Shown here: one piece after another, positions 20,846 to 32,088 of the stretch | Layout of the letters: each line of letters opens with the position of its first letter | Position numbering within the stretch: the first letter of the stretch is position 1 | DNA from: Fonsecaea monophora | Taxonomy: Eukaryota; Ascomycota; Eurotiomycetes; Chaetothyriales; Herpotrichiellaceae | Assembly: GCF_001642475.1 (NCBI RefSeq) | Contig: NW_019173967.1 | Span: 62,001-126,000, forward strand | Length of the DNA: 64,000 bases | Reading direction: 5' to 3' | Translations under genes and position numbers: made by a program | Notes under the pieces: model-generated | Told to the model about the DNA's origin: nothing | Database searches by the model: none | What the model saw: the letters and a program-made list of their open reading frames with translations, nothing else

Positions 20846-22717
20846 CTAGTCGTGTTGGATAGCCTTGAACCTGACATTCAGAGCGTCTGGCTTGACGAAC
20901 CAGAAGTTCTGCGTCTTCCATTCTTCTCCGGGCGTTGCGAGGGTCATCTGCGCGGTATTAGACGCTCCTTCCTTGTCCTCGATGTCAAGTACACGCTCTG
21001 TTTGGACGTACCTCGTATGATCGCAACAGTTGGGGCACGAGCTTGGACATCTCGAGCAGGGAAATGTTCTTGCCCAGACATGTGCGAGAGCCGGATCCAA
21101 ACTGTAGAGATGATATGGTGCAGAGAGTCAGTTATTAGTCCGTTCTATCGAGAGGGAGTCCAGGGAGTAAAGGGGACCCCGCTAACTCACCGTGAGTGTC
21201 GCCCTCTCCATCGCTTTCAGTTGCTCTGTATCAGCCTTGATCCACCGTTCGGGATTCCAAACCTCAGCGTCCGGTCCGAATACATCCTTGTTTCGGTGCA
21301 CCACCCAGGCATTGACTCCAACGATTGTTCCACCCTTGAGCCAGTATCCACCAAGAGACACTCCTCCCTCGGGGACCACTCTCTCCAGAGGCATGCCGAC
21401 AGCGGGATGCAGCCGCAGTGCCTCCTTGATACAGGCTTGGAGGTACGGCATGCTCTGCGCCTCTTTCCAACTCACCGCCTTGTGACTGGCGAATCTCGTC
21501 GAGCGTAACTCCTCAAGGAGGACTTGGAAACTGTGCGGATTTGTGAGAAGGTAATAGAAGACAGCCGTGAGACTGATGCCCGTGGTGTCAGAGCCCGCAC
21601 CGACGTTGTTGACGGACCAGCTCAACACGTTCCTGGTCACGGTCAGCACCCTGATTGATCGTTATGGACTTTGGTAGTTACCGGAAATGGGCGTCTTTGT
21701 CACTGTCCGGGCCAACATCTGCGTTCAGGAACCGTGATAAAAAGTCGTGATATTGTTCCACGTCGTTTGACGACTGCAATCGCTTGCCAATTGCGTCGGC
21801 GGTGAACGCCACCATTGGATCTGAGACTTCTCGTTTCGGCCGCAGCGGATTCCGTCTCAGGAAGACGTCTATCCAAGGGATCTGGCCGACCTGCACGGGT
21901 CTTTAGGACTTCTGTTGGAATGAGAAAGGGGTGATGCTTCAGAGCAACTTACTGGAGCCCCGTATGTGAAATGATGATGTATACCCAGGCAAATATCTCC
22001 AATATCGCGTCCTTGTTCCAGGAATCCAAATCTCTCCGAAAAGGTGATCTCGCCCATCACGTCAAAGGCATACCACTGCAGCCACTGTGCCAGGTTGCAC
22101 GTCTGGCCCGTGGCGGCGAATCTCTTGCCGACCACATCAATCAGGATCCCTGTGGTTGAGTCGACCAGCGGCTCGTACGAAACCAACGTCGACATGGCGT
22201 AGGCGTGGGCGATGGGCTTTCTTTGGATGCGGTGCCACTCGTCGCTCTGCGTCGCGAACATGCTCTGCATGAGACGTCCATTCGACACCGGGTCCAGCGC
22301 CGTGTAGAAGTCGGACTTGCGAAAGCCCTTCGCGATCCCGTAGATGATGGGCAAGGCCTCTGGATCGCTGACCGACACGAAGTTGGGACCTAATCGTAGG
22401 TAGTGGCCGTGCTTTTTGTGTAGGGCAATCGTTTCCCACTGGCTTTGACCTCGAAGGACCATGGCCAGTCGGTAGAAATTCGATAATGAGGCGAGAAACG
22501 GCCCTGGGATCGAGCGGAGATCGCGTCTGAAGATTCTGCGTGCGATCCAGGTGATGGCGAGGAGCAGGACTGCGATCAGGACGATATTGCGAGGCTGGAT
22601 GTGTCTGCTCAGGGAGGGGATATAGATCTGAATCCGGATACCGCCATCATAGCGGTGGAAGACGCCCATTGCAGCAGCAGCAATCTCTCTCTCAATGAGC
22701 TTGTCAGTCGAAGCCAT
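20846..22717 (-). CDS. Cytochrome P450 monooxygenase (pisatin demethylase-like)
   Basis: Haem monooxygenase anchored in the endoplasmic reticulum by an N-terminal helix (IVLIAVLLLAITWIARRIF). Five exons (21953-22717, 21682-21890, 21191-21632, 21012-21101, 20846-20947) join in frame to 535 residues, a complete length. Motifs in order: proline hinge SIPGPFLASL, I-helix GAGSDTT, K-helix EALR, WNPERW (PERF region) and the haem loop FGSGSRTCLGKN with the axial Cys. The N-terminal hinge and first helices resemble fungal pisatin demethylase-type enzymes, which O-demethylate or hydroxylate aromatic compounds; the actual substrate is unknown. I chose the ATG at 22717. An in-frame ATG further upstream would translate a GT/CA microsatellite as Thr-His repeats. 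Divergent from an SDR gene. Confidence 0.93.
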
Positions 22718-22719
22718 CG

Positions 22720-22751
<32 letters not shown>

Positions 22752-23579
22752 CCAAAGGTCTTGCTCTGCCCAGCCACTGACAGGCTCTCTGCTCTAATGC
22801 AAGCAGGATCTCTTCTTATCACGAGTGCCACCCATTGTTACACCCGAGTTCGGATCGGAGTATAGAGTCCAGAGTCCAGCATGTCTCAAACTGGACCGAT
22901 TGGCTCTGGGGTGTCCCGTTCTCCTTGCCATCTGCCGTCCCCCTTGCCACCTACTTTGTGGTCTCCCCGCGTTCTGGTTTCTGGAGCATGGTGTATGGCG
23001 CATCCTCTCCCGCAAGTCACTACCCAAGCTTCCTCTTCCCATTTCCGGGGATGGTTTGTTGCAGATCCACTCCGAAGTCCGGATGGTTCGTTCGTGTTCA
23101 CCGTAGTGGTGAGGCTAGTGGCTACATGCGATTAGACGTATACGTAAACTGCTCCGTGCCGCGAATAGCCATGATGCCTGTTGACGAGTTGCCCCCGAAT
23201 CGAGTCTCGACCAGCTGGAGCTACGTACCTAGGGAGCATAGTTTTCTGGTATTGCCGTATGGTGCGAGGTGGCGCTCCCTGTCATCATCTATTGGCTTGG
23301 AGTCGCGGAGGTTGCGGAGGTTGCGGTGGTGATTTCGTGGAGATGAGTGAACCGTCGCTTCAACTTCAAGCTCGAACCAGCCATGTTGATGGAAATTGGC
23401 ATTGTAAGGCAAGGAGACTTTACTCGGTGGAATCGCCTGGAGTGTCAATCGTTGGGTACGCGGGCGAGACCACATGTCCCGAGAGATATATGAAGCGCGA
23501 AATAAAATTCAATTCCCACTTCTGAGTTGGTCCAAACACTCAAATCTCTGTTACTCTCTTACATATACCAACCAATACC
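22718..23579. promoter_or_regulatory. Divergent P450/SDR intergenic region
   Basis: 862 bp between two divergent start codons, likely carrying both promoters. It starts with the microsatellite at 22721-22750. Several overlapping reading frames are open here but none resembles a protein I know. Confidence 0.4.
22721..22750. repeat. GT/CA dinucleotide microsatellite upstream of the P450 start
   Basis: Nearly perfect GT repeat of about 15 units immediately 5' of the chosen P450 start codon, so it would lie in the 5' untranslated region. Length variation is likely between strains. Confidence 0.85.
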
Positions 23580-24563
23580 ATGGGCTCGAACAACATCAGA
23601 GGCAAAGTAATGTAATTCAGTCCACATCTCTCCAAAACCTCTCTTTCCATCACACTCCGTATCTCACACAGTAATCTAGAATCGTTACTGGCGCAGGAGC
23701 TGGGATCGGTCTCGCCATAACGAAGATTCTGTTGGCACAGGCAACGGTCTCCCTCGTCGTTGGGGTGGATGTTAAGACATCAGAGCTCGAAACACTAGCA
23801 GTATCGCATCCAGACCGTCTTGCAGTGGTGCAAGGAGATGTGTCCAGTCGATCTACAAATGTATCGGCCATTGACACCGCAGTTCGCCAAGGAGAAAAGA
23901 TCGATGCGGTCATTTTGAACGCGGCAATTTTGCGTCCTGTTGGGCCCATCGCAGACACAGCAGTCGAGGAGTGGAAGAGACTGTTTGATGTGAATTTCTT
24001 CGGGTTGGTCCATGCAGTGAGTAAATAGTCAGCCAGCCAGCAGTCATACGAAGGTGACTGACCCTGTTTCCAGATCCAACTCTCGTTGCCGTATCTGCGC
24101 CAGACCAACGGCCATCTGCTCATGACCTCGTCGGGTGTCTCGCTCCAGCCGTATCACGCCTGGGCGGCCTACGCCTGCTCAAAAGCAGCCATGAACTCTC
24201 TTTGCGCCGGGCTGGCAAAGGAAGAGGAACAAGTGAAATTCCTGTGCATGACTCCAGGTATTGTCGATTCGGGGATGCAGGCAGAGGTGCGACAAGAACG
24301 TAAGTTTTCCTGTAGCGATGAGATGATCTGCCCTCCATGGCCAGTGTTGCGCGCCCGCTCATACATACGTTTGTCTAGACAAAACCCATATGCCGGCGGA
24401 GCAGTATAATTGGTTAACGTCGCTTCATGCCAATGGGGAGTTACTCCGCCCAGAGGCCCCTGCGAGTTCGTTCGCGAGGTTGGCAGTTAGTGGGATTCCC
24501 AAGGACCTCAATGGTCAAGTGGTCGCATGGGATGATGAGAGGGTAACCACTGTAGCTTTTTGA
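23580..24563 (+). CDS. Short-chain dehydrogenase/reductase (sepiapterin reductase/YIR035C-like)
   Basis: Classical SDR, NAD(P)-dependent. The first exon is tiny (MGSNNIRGKV, from 23580); a GTAATT donor joins it to IVTGAGAGIGLAITKILL, making the cofactor glycine motif. Next come VVQGDVSS and VILNAAI (NAG-like), then after a second intron HLLMTSSGVSLQPYHAWA and YACSKAAMNSL with the catalytic Tyr and Lys. After a third intron the protein ends near NGQVVAWDDERVTTVAF at 24563. The Ala-rich AYACSKAAMNSL region and the C-terminus resemble the fungal YIR035C/IRC24 group of benzil or diketone reductases. It is convergent with a transcription factor gene (113 bp apart) and divergent from the P450. Intron 3 borders are the least certain part. 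Confidence 0.88.
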
Positions 24564-24676
24564 ATACAGCATAGCCTCCGAGAAATCAGGCACGCGTCGA
24601 TTTGATTCCATTTCGTCCTACGGAGGTCCCTGGAATAAAGCACAAGCTGAATAACTTGTCTCGGGTCGACGTCGTC

Positions 24677-27139
24677 TCATAATACTGCATCTTGTTCTCG
24701 ACTTCGTAGTGAGAGAACCACTTTTTCTAGATTATGTGCGATGCCCCAGACCTTCTGCCGTTTCAGCAACGCGGCCGTCTGGTCGAGAACTGCCTGGCGA
24801 CCGGCTGGGCAGCAAAGCGAGCGCACGCCAAAGACGCTGATGCATGGGTTGCCACCGTTTTTGATCCAGTAGAAATGCCTCTTGGAAACGCTGTTGTCTC
24901 CCGGGTCGAGCTGGTCAAGCTGAAGTGGCGGATTTTGGGTCGAACAGGGACTCGGAGGCAGCAGAGGAGCAACGCACGAGAGGACGACGCCGGCGTGGAA
25001 AATCAGATAGGGCTCCAAAGGCATCGAGTTGGGGAAGTTCCTGATCAGGCCCAGGACCTGTGCGCTGTGATATGCCACTTCTCGCAACCTCTGGGGATCT
25101 TCGCTACCCCAGCGCCTCATCCGCACTGCGGCATTCTCAGCCTCGGGTCCATGGCGGAGATACGGGTACAGCCAGTTCATCAAATCGCCCGCGCCGTAGA
25201 TATGAGCCACATGGATCAACCGCATGCGATGAACGAGACGAAATATCTCCGTTTTGGTATGGGTCTTGGACAAGGCCACAATCGAAACGGACATGACGTC
25301 TAAAGCCCGCAGGAGATCTGTTCGACCGTCGTCGAAAGGCGCGGGCATGATAAGGTCGTTGAGAGGCGATGACCGGTTCTCTTTCAGCGACCACAGCATC
25401 CTCACAAGAGTCAGAACAACGATAAATCGGTGTCCTTCGTCGGTGATGTTCTCCACAGCATTAGGTGTCCCGTCAAAAAGCGTTCTGATCGTTGGCCCCA
25501 AAGGTGGATTCGCGGGATACGTCCTTGACGGGTGAAGAGCTGCCCAAGCCTGCGCCGTCTCTGCTGCCCACTCCTCTGCTGAGGCAGGAAGGTTGAGCTT
25601 AATGTCTCCAATACTCAGGAAGGGTCTGTTGTTCAGCAAATAGGCGACCGAGGCATCGTACATGTATAGTACCCATCCCAGACGACGCAGCTTCTCGGTT
25701 TCGATCCAGTGACGCCACATGTCTTCCAGGCTCAGGTCCGTCTGGGTCAATGACGATGTCTCGAAGCGGAACAGACCCATACATCTCGCTTGATGCAGCA
25801 ATGTGCTGCGACCAGACTCGCTCAGCTCAAACAGGCGCTCACTACCCGTGCAGTACCCGTGAGTGCCCTGCAGGAGTTGGGCGGTGAGATATGGCCCCGT
25901 CCGGACGAAGCGGCGGTCTTGTTCAGCCATGAAGATGAGCAGCCTTCTAACTAGCTCGGACAGGACTATGGAGAATGCCTTGGCTCCGGGGAGGTCTGAG
26001 TAGCAGGCCCCAATACTGATCATGGCCAAGGTCAGCACCAGGTCTCGGCCAGGGTCAAAGGTCGGTTGGTGAATCAAGTCAAGCGTTGGGTGAAAGTAAG
26101 CAAAGTATAAGTCAATGCAGTGGTCCAGCTTCTCCCTGCAGGGGAATTGATCCAAGTTCAATGACTGTATTGAGTTGTGTTCAAAGGGGAGGAGGAGGCA
26201 TTTCCGAAGCGCGTGCCATGTGCGATCACTGACGGGCATTACCGAGAAGAATCTGGCATAGGCGTGAAAATCCTGGCCGTCGCTACCCAGAGCTGGCAGT
26301 GCCATGTGGCTTTGTGTTGGCCGGGGAGTGTCGAGCGGCCACGGGTCTCCAGAGTCTCCCATCTCCTGAGGCTGAGGAGTCAGGAGACCACCTAAAGCAC
26401 TAGAGGTGTCAGAGTCATGTCCATTCACGTTCTCGTCATCATTCTGATCTCCCACATCAGAATGCTTCGCTGATACCATCGCAGTTGGCGCGGCTGATAG
26501 GGATAGAATTTGAGAGAGCTGGCCATCAGAACACTCAGGGAAGCCGAAGAAATCTGTTGGACCGAGTAACTCTTCGCCGTTCGCGTCCTTGAGGATCCAG
26601 TCAAGGTTAGAAGTGAAGTCCATGTCATCGAATGTGGCATACACGCTTTGAGACGGGCCAGTGGGACCGATGCTGGACTCGGCACTGCGATACCGAGTCC
26701 CGTTGTGACTGTCAAGATTGACCATGGAAACTTCATCCGTGCCACGTTCGATGGCCTGGTGTCCGCTCAATGGTGAGAGCAAGTCGTTCCCTGAGGCATC
26801 TCCCAAATCACGAGAGATATCAGACTGCTGGTCGTAGGTCGCATTACTCTCATCTCTTGGCCGCGAAGCGCTTGGTTTCTCCTGATTCTGACCCAAGTCG
26901 CCGTAGACGCAGGTTAAGCTTCGACGCGCGCACGACGCACACGATGGTCGTTCGCCGTTGCATCGAGTCTTGGACTGAGAGCAAGACAGACAGGCTTTTC
27001 TTCTCGTCTTGGGCGCTGGGCGATGCTTGTCATGGACACGCATGTGCCTTGCCAATGTGTCTTTACGGTCGAAAGGGCGCGAACAGATGGCGCAATGATA
27101 CCTCGCATCCCTCCAGGTGGCATCCTGGGTGAAATGCAT
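24677..27139 (-). CDS. Transcription factor with one C2H2 finger plus Zn2Cys6 cluster
   Basis: Nuclear regulator of 820 residues from a single exon. Near the start (residues 15-37) is one classical zinc finger, YHCAICSRPFDRKDTLARHM, ending in RVH. A basic linker (PAPKTRRKA) leads to a binuclear cluster, CLSCSQSKTRC then CASCARRSLTC. Two DNA-binding modules in one protein is a known but minor fungal architecture; these usually carry two C2H2 fingers, and I find only one. From about residue 330 the fungal-specific transcription factor domain is visible (DLYFAYFHPTLDLIHQPTF, then RLGWVLYMYDASVAYLL). It is flanked by two SDR genes, the P450, MFS transporters and the BVMO, so it is the best candidate local regulator. 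Divergent from the SDR at 27895. Confidence 0.92.
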   Translation of the reverse strand: MHFTQDATWRDARYHCAICSRPFDRKDTLARHMRVHDKHRPAPKTRRKACLSCSQSKTRCNGERPSCASCARRSLTCVYGDLGQNQEKPSASRPRDESNATYDQQSDISRDLGDASGNDLLSPLSGHQAIERGTDEVSMVNLDSHNGTRYRSAESSIGPTGPSQSVYATFDDMDFTSNLDWILKDANGEELLGPTDFFGFPECSDGQLSQILSLSAAPTAMVSAKHSDVGDQNDDENVNGHDSDTSSALGGLLTPQPQEMGDSGDPWPLDTPRPTQSHMALPALGSDGQDFHAYARFFSVMPVSDRTWHALRKCLLLPFEHNSIQSLNLDQFPCREKLDHCIDLYFAYFHPTLDLIHQPTFDPGRDLVLTLAMISIGACYSDLPGAKAFSIVLSELVRRLLIFMAEQDRRFVRTGPYLTAQLLQGTHGYCTGSERLFELSESGRSTLLHQARCMGLFRFETSSLTQTDLSLEDMWRHWIETEKLRRLGWVLYMYDASVAYLLNNRPFLSIGDIKLNLPASAEEWAAETAQAWAALHPSRTYPANPPLGPTIRTLFDGTPNAVENITDEGHRFIVVLTLVRMLWSLKENRSSPLNDLIMPAPFDDGRTDLLRALDVMSVSIVALSKTHTKTEIFRLVHRMRLIHVAHIYGAGDLMNWLYPYLRHGPEAENAAVRMRRWGSEDPQRLREVAYHSAQVLGLIRNFPNSMPLEPYLIFHAGVVLSCVAPLLPPSPCSTQNPPLQLDQLDPGDNSVSKRHFYWIKNGGNPCISVFGVRSLCCPAGRQAVLDQTAALLKRQKVWGIAHNLEKVVLSLRSREQDAVL

Positions 27140-27894
27140 TCTTGCAGTGAGTTGAATTGAGGAGGATGGGAGCTTCAGTAAGAGGATGACAAGACCTGAA
27201 TCTTGGTGGAACCATGGATCAAAGAGGAACCAGAGCGTTTGTCAACCTCTTCCGCACCTGCACCACCTGTGATGCTCGTGCTTACCAGCACATTACGGGA
27301 TGTTGCGGGGTCGCTCCTTCTATATTTGCATAGCCACACACGATGCAGCCTCGCCAAGCACTTCGAAATTTTACCCCACGAAATAGACGAATAAACGAAT
27401 ACGGAGACCCCAGGGGAACCAGGCCGATTGAAGGGAGAGAAAACTCATCATTGAGGAGCTCGTTACTTCCCTTCTGCCCCGTGTTCCCAACCTTGGGGTC
27501 GCCAGATTGCCGTGGCCTGCTTGGCCAGGCTGGAGAAGGGCCTTGCCATGCCTATCATTATCCACTATCTTCACTTTAGTCTCGCGCTACGGGGTTGAAT
27601 GTGGTCTACCCGAACTCCGGAGACTAAGAGTGCGACTTAGTCACTCGTTCGGTAAAGATGGGGGCCACCCAGGGGCCAAGCATGAATACTCTACGATGAG
27701 GACGAGGTAGTTACGGAGTATGCTTGACACCGTGTTGGCCGGGTTTGTCACGACGGAAGAACCCAGCACAACAGGGTACACGGTTGCTCGGTCGCCACCA
27801 ACATGGCATGTTGGGTCGAGCGGGTGCAACGATAGGTATTCTCTAAGAGAGTATCCTCTGTACCTCAGAACGGCTTTCATCCTAGTTTCTCGAA
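27140..27894. promoter_or_regulatory. Divergent region between the C2H2/Zn2Cys6 factor and an SDR gene
   Basis: 755 bp between two divergent starts, likely carrying both promoters. No supported gene. Confidence 0.4.
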
Positions 27895-28843
27895 ATGACG
27901 GGTGAACAGACAATGAAAGGCAAGGTTGCTATTGTAAGTGGCAGTGCCAAAGGGATTGGGGCAGCTACTTGCCTCGAGTTGGCAGCGAGGTAAGCAGTAA
28001 ACCAACCTAGGTGTCGTTTCAGGCCAACTAATTGATTTTTCTCTCTATACACGGTGCCTATAGGGGGGCTCTCGTCATCGTCAATTATCCCTGGCCGTCT
28101 CAGAAAGCTGACGCAGACAAAGTCCTGGAAGATATCAAATCGAGTGGCGCCACGGTCGCTGATCAATGTCGAGCTATTGAGGCGGACATGTCGACGCTGG
28201 ATGGACCCCGGCGGCTCGTCGACGAAACAGTTCGCTTGGTTGGGCGACCAATCGACATCCTGGTGAATAATGCAGGGATAGCAATCATGCGCCCGCTCGA
28301 AGATGTTACCGTGGATCAATGGGACACACAAGTCGACCTCAACGTCAGAGGAATGCTTCTGCTCACTCAAGCCGTGTTACCTCATCTCGCACACAATAGC
28401 CGGATCGTCAACCTGAGCAGTGTTGGTGCGCGTCAGGGATTTCGAGGCTCTACGGTATACGGTGGGACGAAAGCCATGATTGAATCGTTTACGAGATGCT
28501 GGGCCTTGTAAGTTCCTCGCACGCTTGCTTTCATCTTCCACGGCCCACGGAGAAGTATCCCGCAACACCACGACTAAGAATATTACATTGTAGGGAATTG
28601 GGACCAAAGTATCAATGTACCGTCAACGCCGTCGAACCTGGGCCCACAAACACGGCTGGCTTCACGCAATCCGGCCCAGACTTTCTGCAGAACGTCCAAC
28701 CTCTCCTCGACGCGACACCCATGGGACCACGCATGGCCGAGCCGTCGGAGATCGCCTATGCGATTGCTTTTCTCTGCGAGGAACGGAGCGGCTGGATCAC
28801 CGGGGCTTGCCTTCCGGTAAATGGGGGTTTCTTGATGCCTTAG
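27895..28843 (+). CDS. Short-chain dehydrogenase/reductase (3-oxoacyl-ACP reductase-like)
   Basis: Classical SDR of about 250 residues from three exons. It starts MTGEQTMKGKVAIVSGSAKG with the glycine-rich cofactor motif continuing IGAA. Exon 2 starts GALVIVNYPWPS; the Asn-Tyr after the second strand suggests NADP preference. Further motifs: DILVNNAGIAIMRP (NNAG), RIVNLSSVGARQG (catalytic Ser), VYGGTKAMIESF (catalytic Tyr and Lys). Exon 3 has VNAVEPGPTNTAGF and a C-terminal GWITGACLPVNGGFLMP, typical of the tetrameric FabG-like group. It lies between a transcription factor (divergent) and an MFS gene (convergent) in the proposed catabolic cluster. Probable role: oxidation of an alcohol or reduction of a ketone in that pathway. 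Confidence 0.92.
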
Positions 28844-29364
28844 GCACAACGAAGAAGTACAAAGTACAAAGTACAAATACAAGTAACAACTATATTGCGC
28901 AAATCTCCATCTTTAAAAGCTGCTGTTTGGGGGCCTAGAACGTTCCAGTGAGGGATCTACAGCAGACATTATATCTTGTTGAAGCACATGATAGATAGAG
29001 GTTCGCACCAAGTATTCCATCCATGTCTGCGGGTCTCTCTCACTCTAGAAAGGGAGTCGATTAGAGTCGAGTCAGTCGTGATAGCCGTCGCCGCTCCAAA
29101 GATAATATGAATAGCAACTCATTGACATTATGACTCGGTTGACCAGACACCAGCTTTCAAGCACGAGCTATCAACCACTGAAAGACCTACATGAAGATAC
29201 ATCTATCTCTTCAAGGCATTTGAGACAGAAGAGACATTACATTGTAAGTATGACCGCAGGTCAGTTGTATTGAGTAACTTGACATGTATTTTCCAACAAA
29301 ATGCCTGGGTCAAGGACTTTGTTCTGTACCTGACACACAGCCAGCCCCATATTCATGCTCTTCT
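28844..29364. other. Gene-free stretch between convergent SDR and MFS genes
   Basis: 521 bp between two 3' ends; contains a short direct repeat of ACAAAGTACAA type near 28855-28880. No gene supported. Confidence 0.35.
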
Positions 29365-31279
29365 CTAGAAGTGGAACACCTTGAGCCGAGAATCTCTCTG
29401 GCGCAACCTCTTCCCATACATGTAGATGACCACGACGGAGGCATCTATGACAAAGACCAATGCAGCAAGGATACAGAAGACGGCAACTAATCCGTTTGCC
29501 TGGAGCCAGGGAACAACTGCAAATCCCACGGCAAATGAGACTAAGTTCTTGAATCCATTGAATGTCTGTAGTTACTTCGTCAGCGCGTTGCCGTTCGAAT
29601 AGATTGGCAATCGGGGGACCACTTACCACGAGGCAGTCAAACAGAACGGGCGTGTAGCTGTCCATCAGGTACGGTTGAATGACCGATCCTATCCCCGTCA
29701 AAGCCACCCCCACGAGGCCGACCCCGATGACGGGGACGATCCAGTGCGTGCCGTGCTCGATACCGACTCCGAACATCAAGAGCCCGGCTGGCACGAGGAA
29801 TGCAGGAAAAACGGTCACGGGTAAACGCATCTCGGGCTCAAAGACGCCGTGGTTGCGTCTCGTGGACCACTGGCTTAGCTTGTCATTCAAGAAGCCACAG
29901 AAGATGGAGCCAAAGGCGTTGCCGATACACGAGCTCAGATAGACGAGACCCTGCTGGCCGATAGAGAAGTTGTACGGTGGAGCTCCGAAATAGACGGGGA
30001 TCATGGTTATCAAGACCACGACACTGTGAGATCATTCGGCGATCAGTATGTTGGACCTTGCCCAAGGTCTACAGTGAGAGGCGAGCACTCACCACGTAAC
30101 GTGGATAGAGAATGAAAAGACACCCCATAAAACACTGGGATAACACCATGTAGCCCAGGGCCGTAAGAAGGAAGCCACGACATTGACATCCTTCTGCACC
30201 GGAGACCAGGGTTTCAGCTCTTGGAGAAAGGTCCTCTTCTCTGGTGCCGGATTCTGCGTCTCGACCATCTCAGTCGTCGTCTCGTCTTCACTCTTGGTCA
30301 TGGTCATCAGACCGGAAGGAGATGCTTTCTGAGCGTCTAGCTCCATCTCTTCGTTCCCCTCAATGCCAACCGAGTCAAGTGCCTTGTGGAGATCTCGATG
30401 GTATTGTGTTTCGGGGACAAAGAGGAAGATCAAGATCAGGTCGACCCCGGCCATGATGCTGGTGAGCCAGTGGAACCAGCGCCAGCCCTTGGCTTGGATA
30501 AGGTACCCGCAGATGACAGGTGCTAGAGAGCTGCCCCAGCTGAGCCAGATGGTCTGGACTCCAGCTTGTGTGCCTCTCTCATGCAGATAGAAGAGATCAT
30601 GGAGGGTATCGACGCTCAACGGCTCGCTGGTGCCAGCTACGCAAGTCCTCAGTCAGCTCGAGTCCCAGAGACATGGAGAAGGGTCTCTGCTGAACTCACC
30701 TGCCCATGACGCAAAGAATCTCGCCAGCAGCAGCGAAGGATATGACTTTGCCACGGATGCCCATATATTGCACACGAAGAAGACGACACTGGTGAGCAGC
30801 CAAATTGGGCGTTTCCCATAGCGGGTCGAGAAAGGAGCAACCGTGTAGCACCCCATGAACTCCCCAAGGAGACAAGCTGAGATCAACCATGTCACCTGTG
30901 TCAGCGTGACATTGAATTCGGCGATGATTTGCCCAAAGCCTGGAGCCAGTCCTGTGATGCAGAAGTTGCACAGGCCGGACAACCACAGCACCGACCAAAA
31001 GGCCGTGACACGTTTCGTAAATGGCCAATTCTGAGAAGCGTCAGTAAGTCTAAAATTGGCCAGAACAAGAGTATTATATTTACCAATGGATCATTGGGGT
31101 CATTCTGGCTCGGTTGAGGGACGAGCACAATCGATGTCCCCTTCTTGTGCTGCAAGGCTGTGGCCCCTGAAACCCACAAGTCAGCACCGAAAGACTCGGA
31201 CGCGGCGGTGACAATCACCTGATATCAGTTGAACAGTGCCATGACTGTGTTCAATCTCGTGCAGAGCAAGACGCTTCAT
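29365..31279 (-). CDS. MFS transporter (drug:H+ antiporter type)
   Basis: Plasma-membrane major facilitator. The first exon starts MKRLALHEIEHSHGTVQLIS at 31279; splicing to GATALQHKKGTSIVLVPQPS and then NDPNDPLNWP reproduces the cytoplasmic N-terminus usual for this fungal DHA-type group (a GTVxL element and the DPxDPLNW motif). Transmembrane halves are recognisable: LTQVTWLISACLLGEFMGC, FSTRYGKRPIWLLTSVVFF (loop 2-3), WHW-like GWRWFHWLTSIMAG, and LFVPETQYHRD after helix 6. A charged central loop of about 80 residues separates the halves. The last exon ends YMYGKRLRQRDSRLKVFHF with a stop at 29365. At least five introns; the region around 30620-30720 is the least certain. Divergent from the BVMO gene, 809 bp apart. 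Confidence 0.88.
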
Positions 31280-32088
31280 CCTTGACAGAAGTTAACCCCG
31301 AATATGCTCAACCGTTGTGTGATTTGAAGAACTCGAGGGGCGGTGGACTGAGGGTCACAGGCCACCGAGTTATTTTGTATTCCACTCCTCCACCGAAGTG
31401 CTCCTGGCCCCCGAGATACTGGTCTGGGGTACATGGTTCTGGCCTCCGCAAAGTCTCCGCATGAAGTCGAGAACGTGGTAGATTGGTAGTCGTCAATCTA
31501 CTCGGATGTCCGCCGTCAGGGGTGAGCCCCGGAGTGTCCCATGCCCACGGGGACGGGTTGTGGGATTTCTTACCCCAGCATGCCCAACACAAGAAGTCCG
31601 ACAGAGAGTGAGAGAGGTCACAGTCAATAGTAAGCTATACGAAATCAAAGACCACAAGTTCGAGTGAAATATTTCCTCGGAGACAAAGTGGCATCGGGTC
31701 CGGAGTTGACCACACACGGCTTCCCTTCTCTATAGGCCTGGGCTCAAACAATGACACCCGTATTTTAGACTCATCTTTGACCATATCCCGTCTGGTACTA
31801 GACTCAGAAGCAACCGGTCACTTCATCATTTCCTCGAGTCGGTACCACCAGTGGTGGCAAGTATTCGTCCCGGTGGTCTACCTGTCCCGCAACGATTGCC
31901 ACACAAAGCACACCTGTCGGACCGAACATGAGCAGTTGACCTTGTCGCCACCTGCGAGGTATAGACCAGACTCAAGGTCTCGATGAATTCCAATATTGGG
32001 CGGCTGTTTCCAGTTGACAAGATCGAACACGAGAGTTACCACTCCGCGAAGTCCAGAATCTGTTAATCTCTGAAGCACAGCTTCTATA
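31280..32088. promoter_or_regulatory. Divergent MFS/BVMO intergenic region
   Basis: 809 bp between divergent start codons, likely a shared promoter region. No supported coding sequence. Confidence 0.4.
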
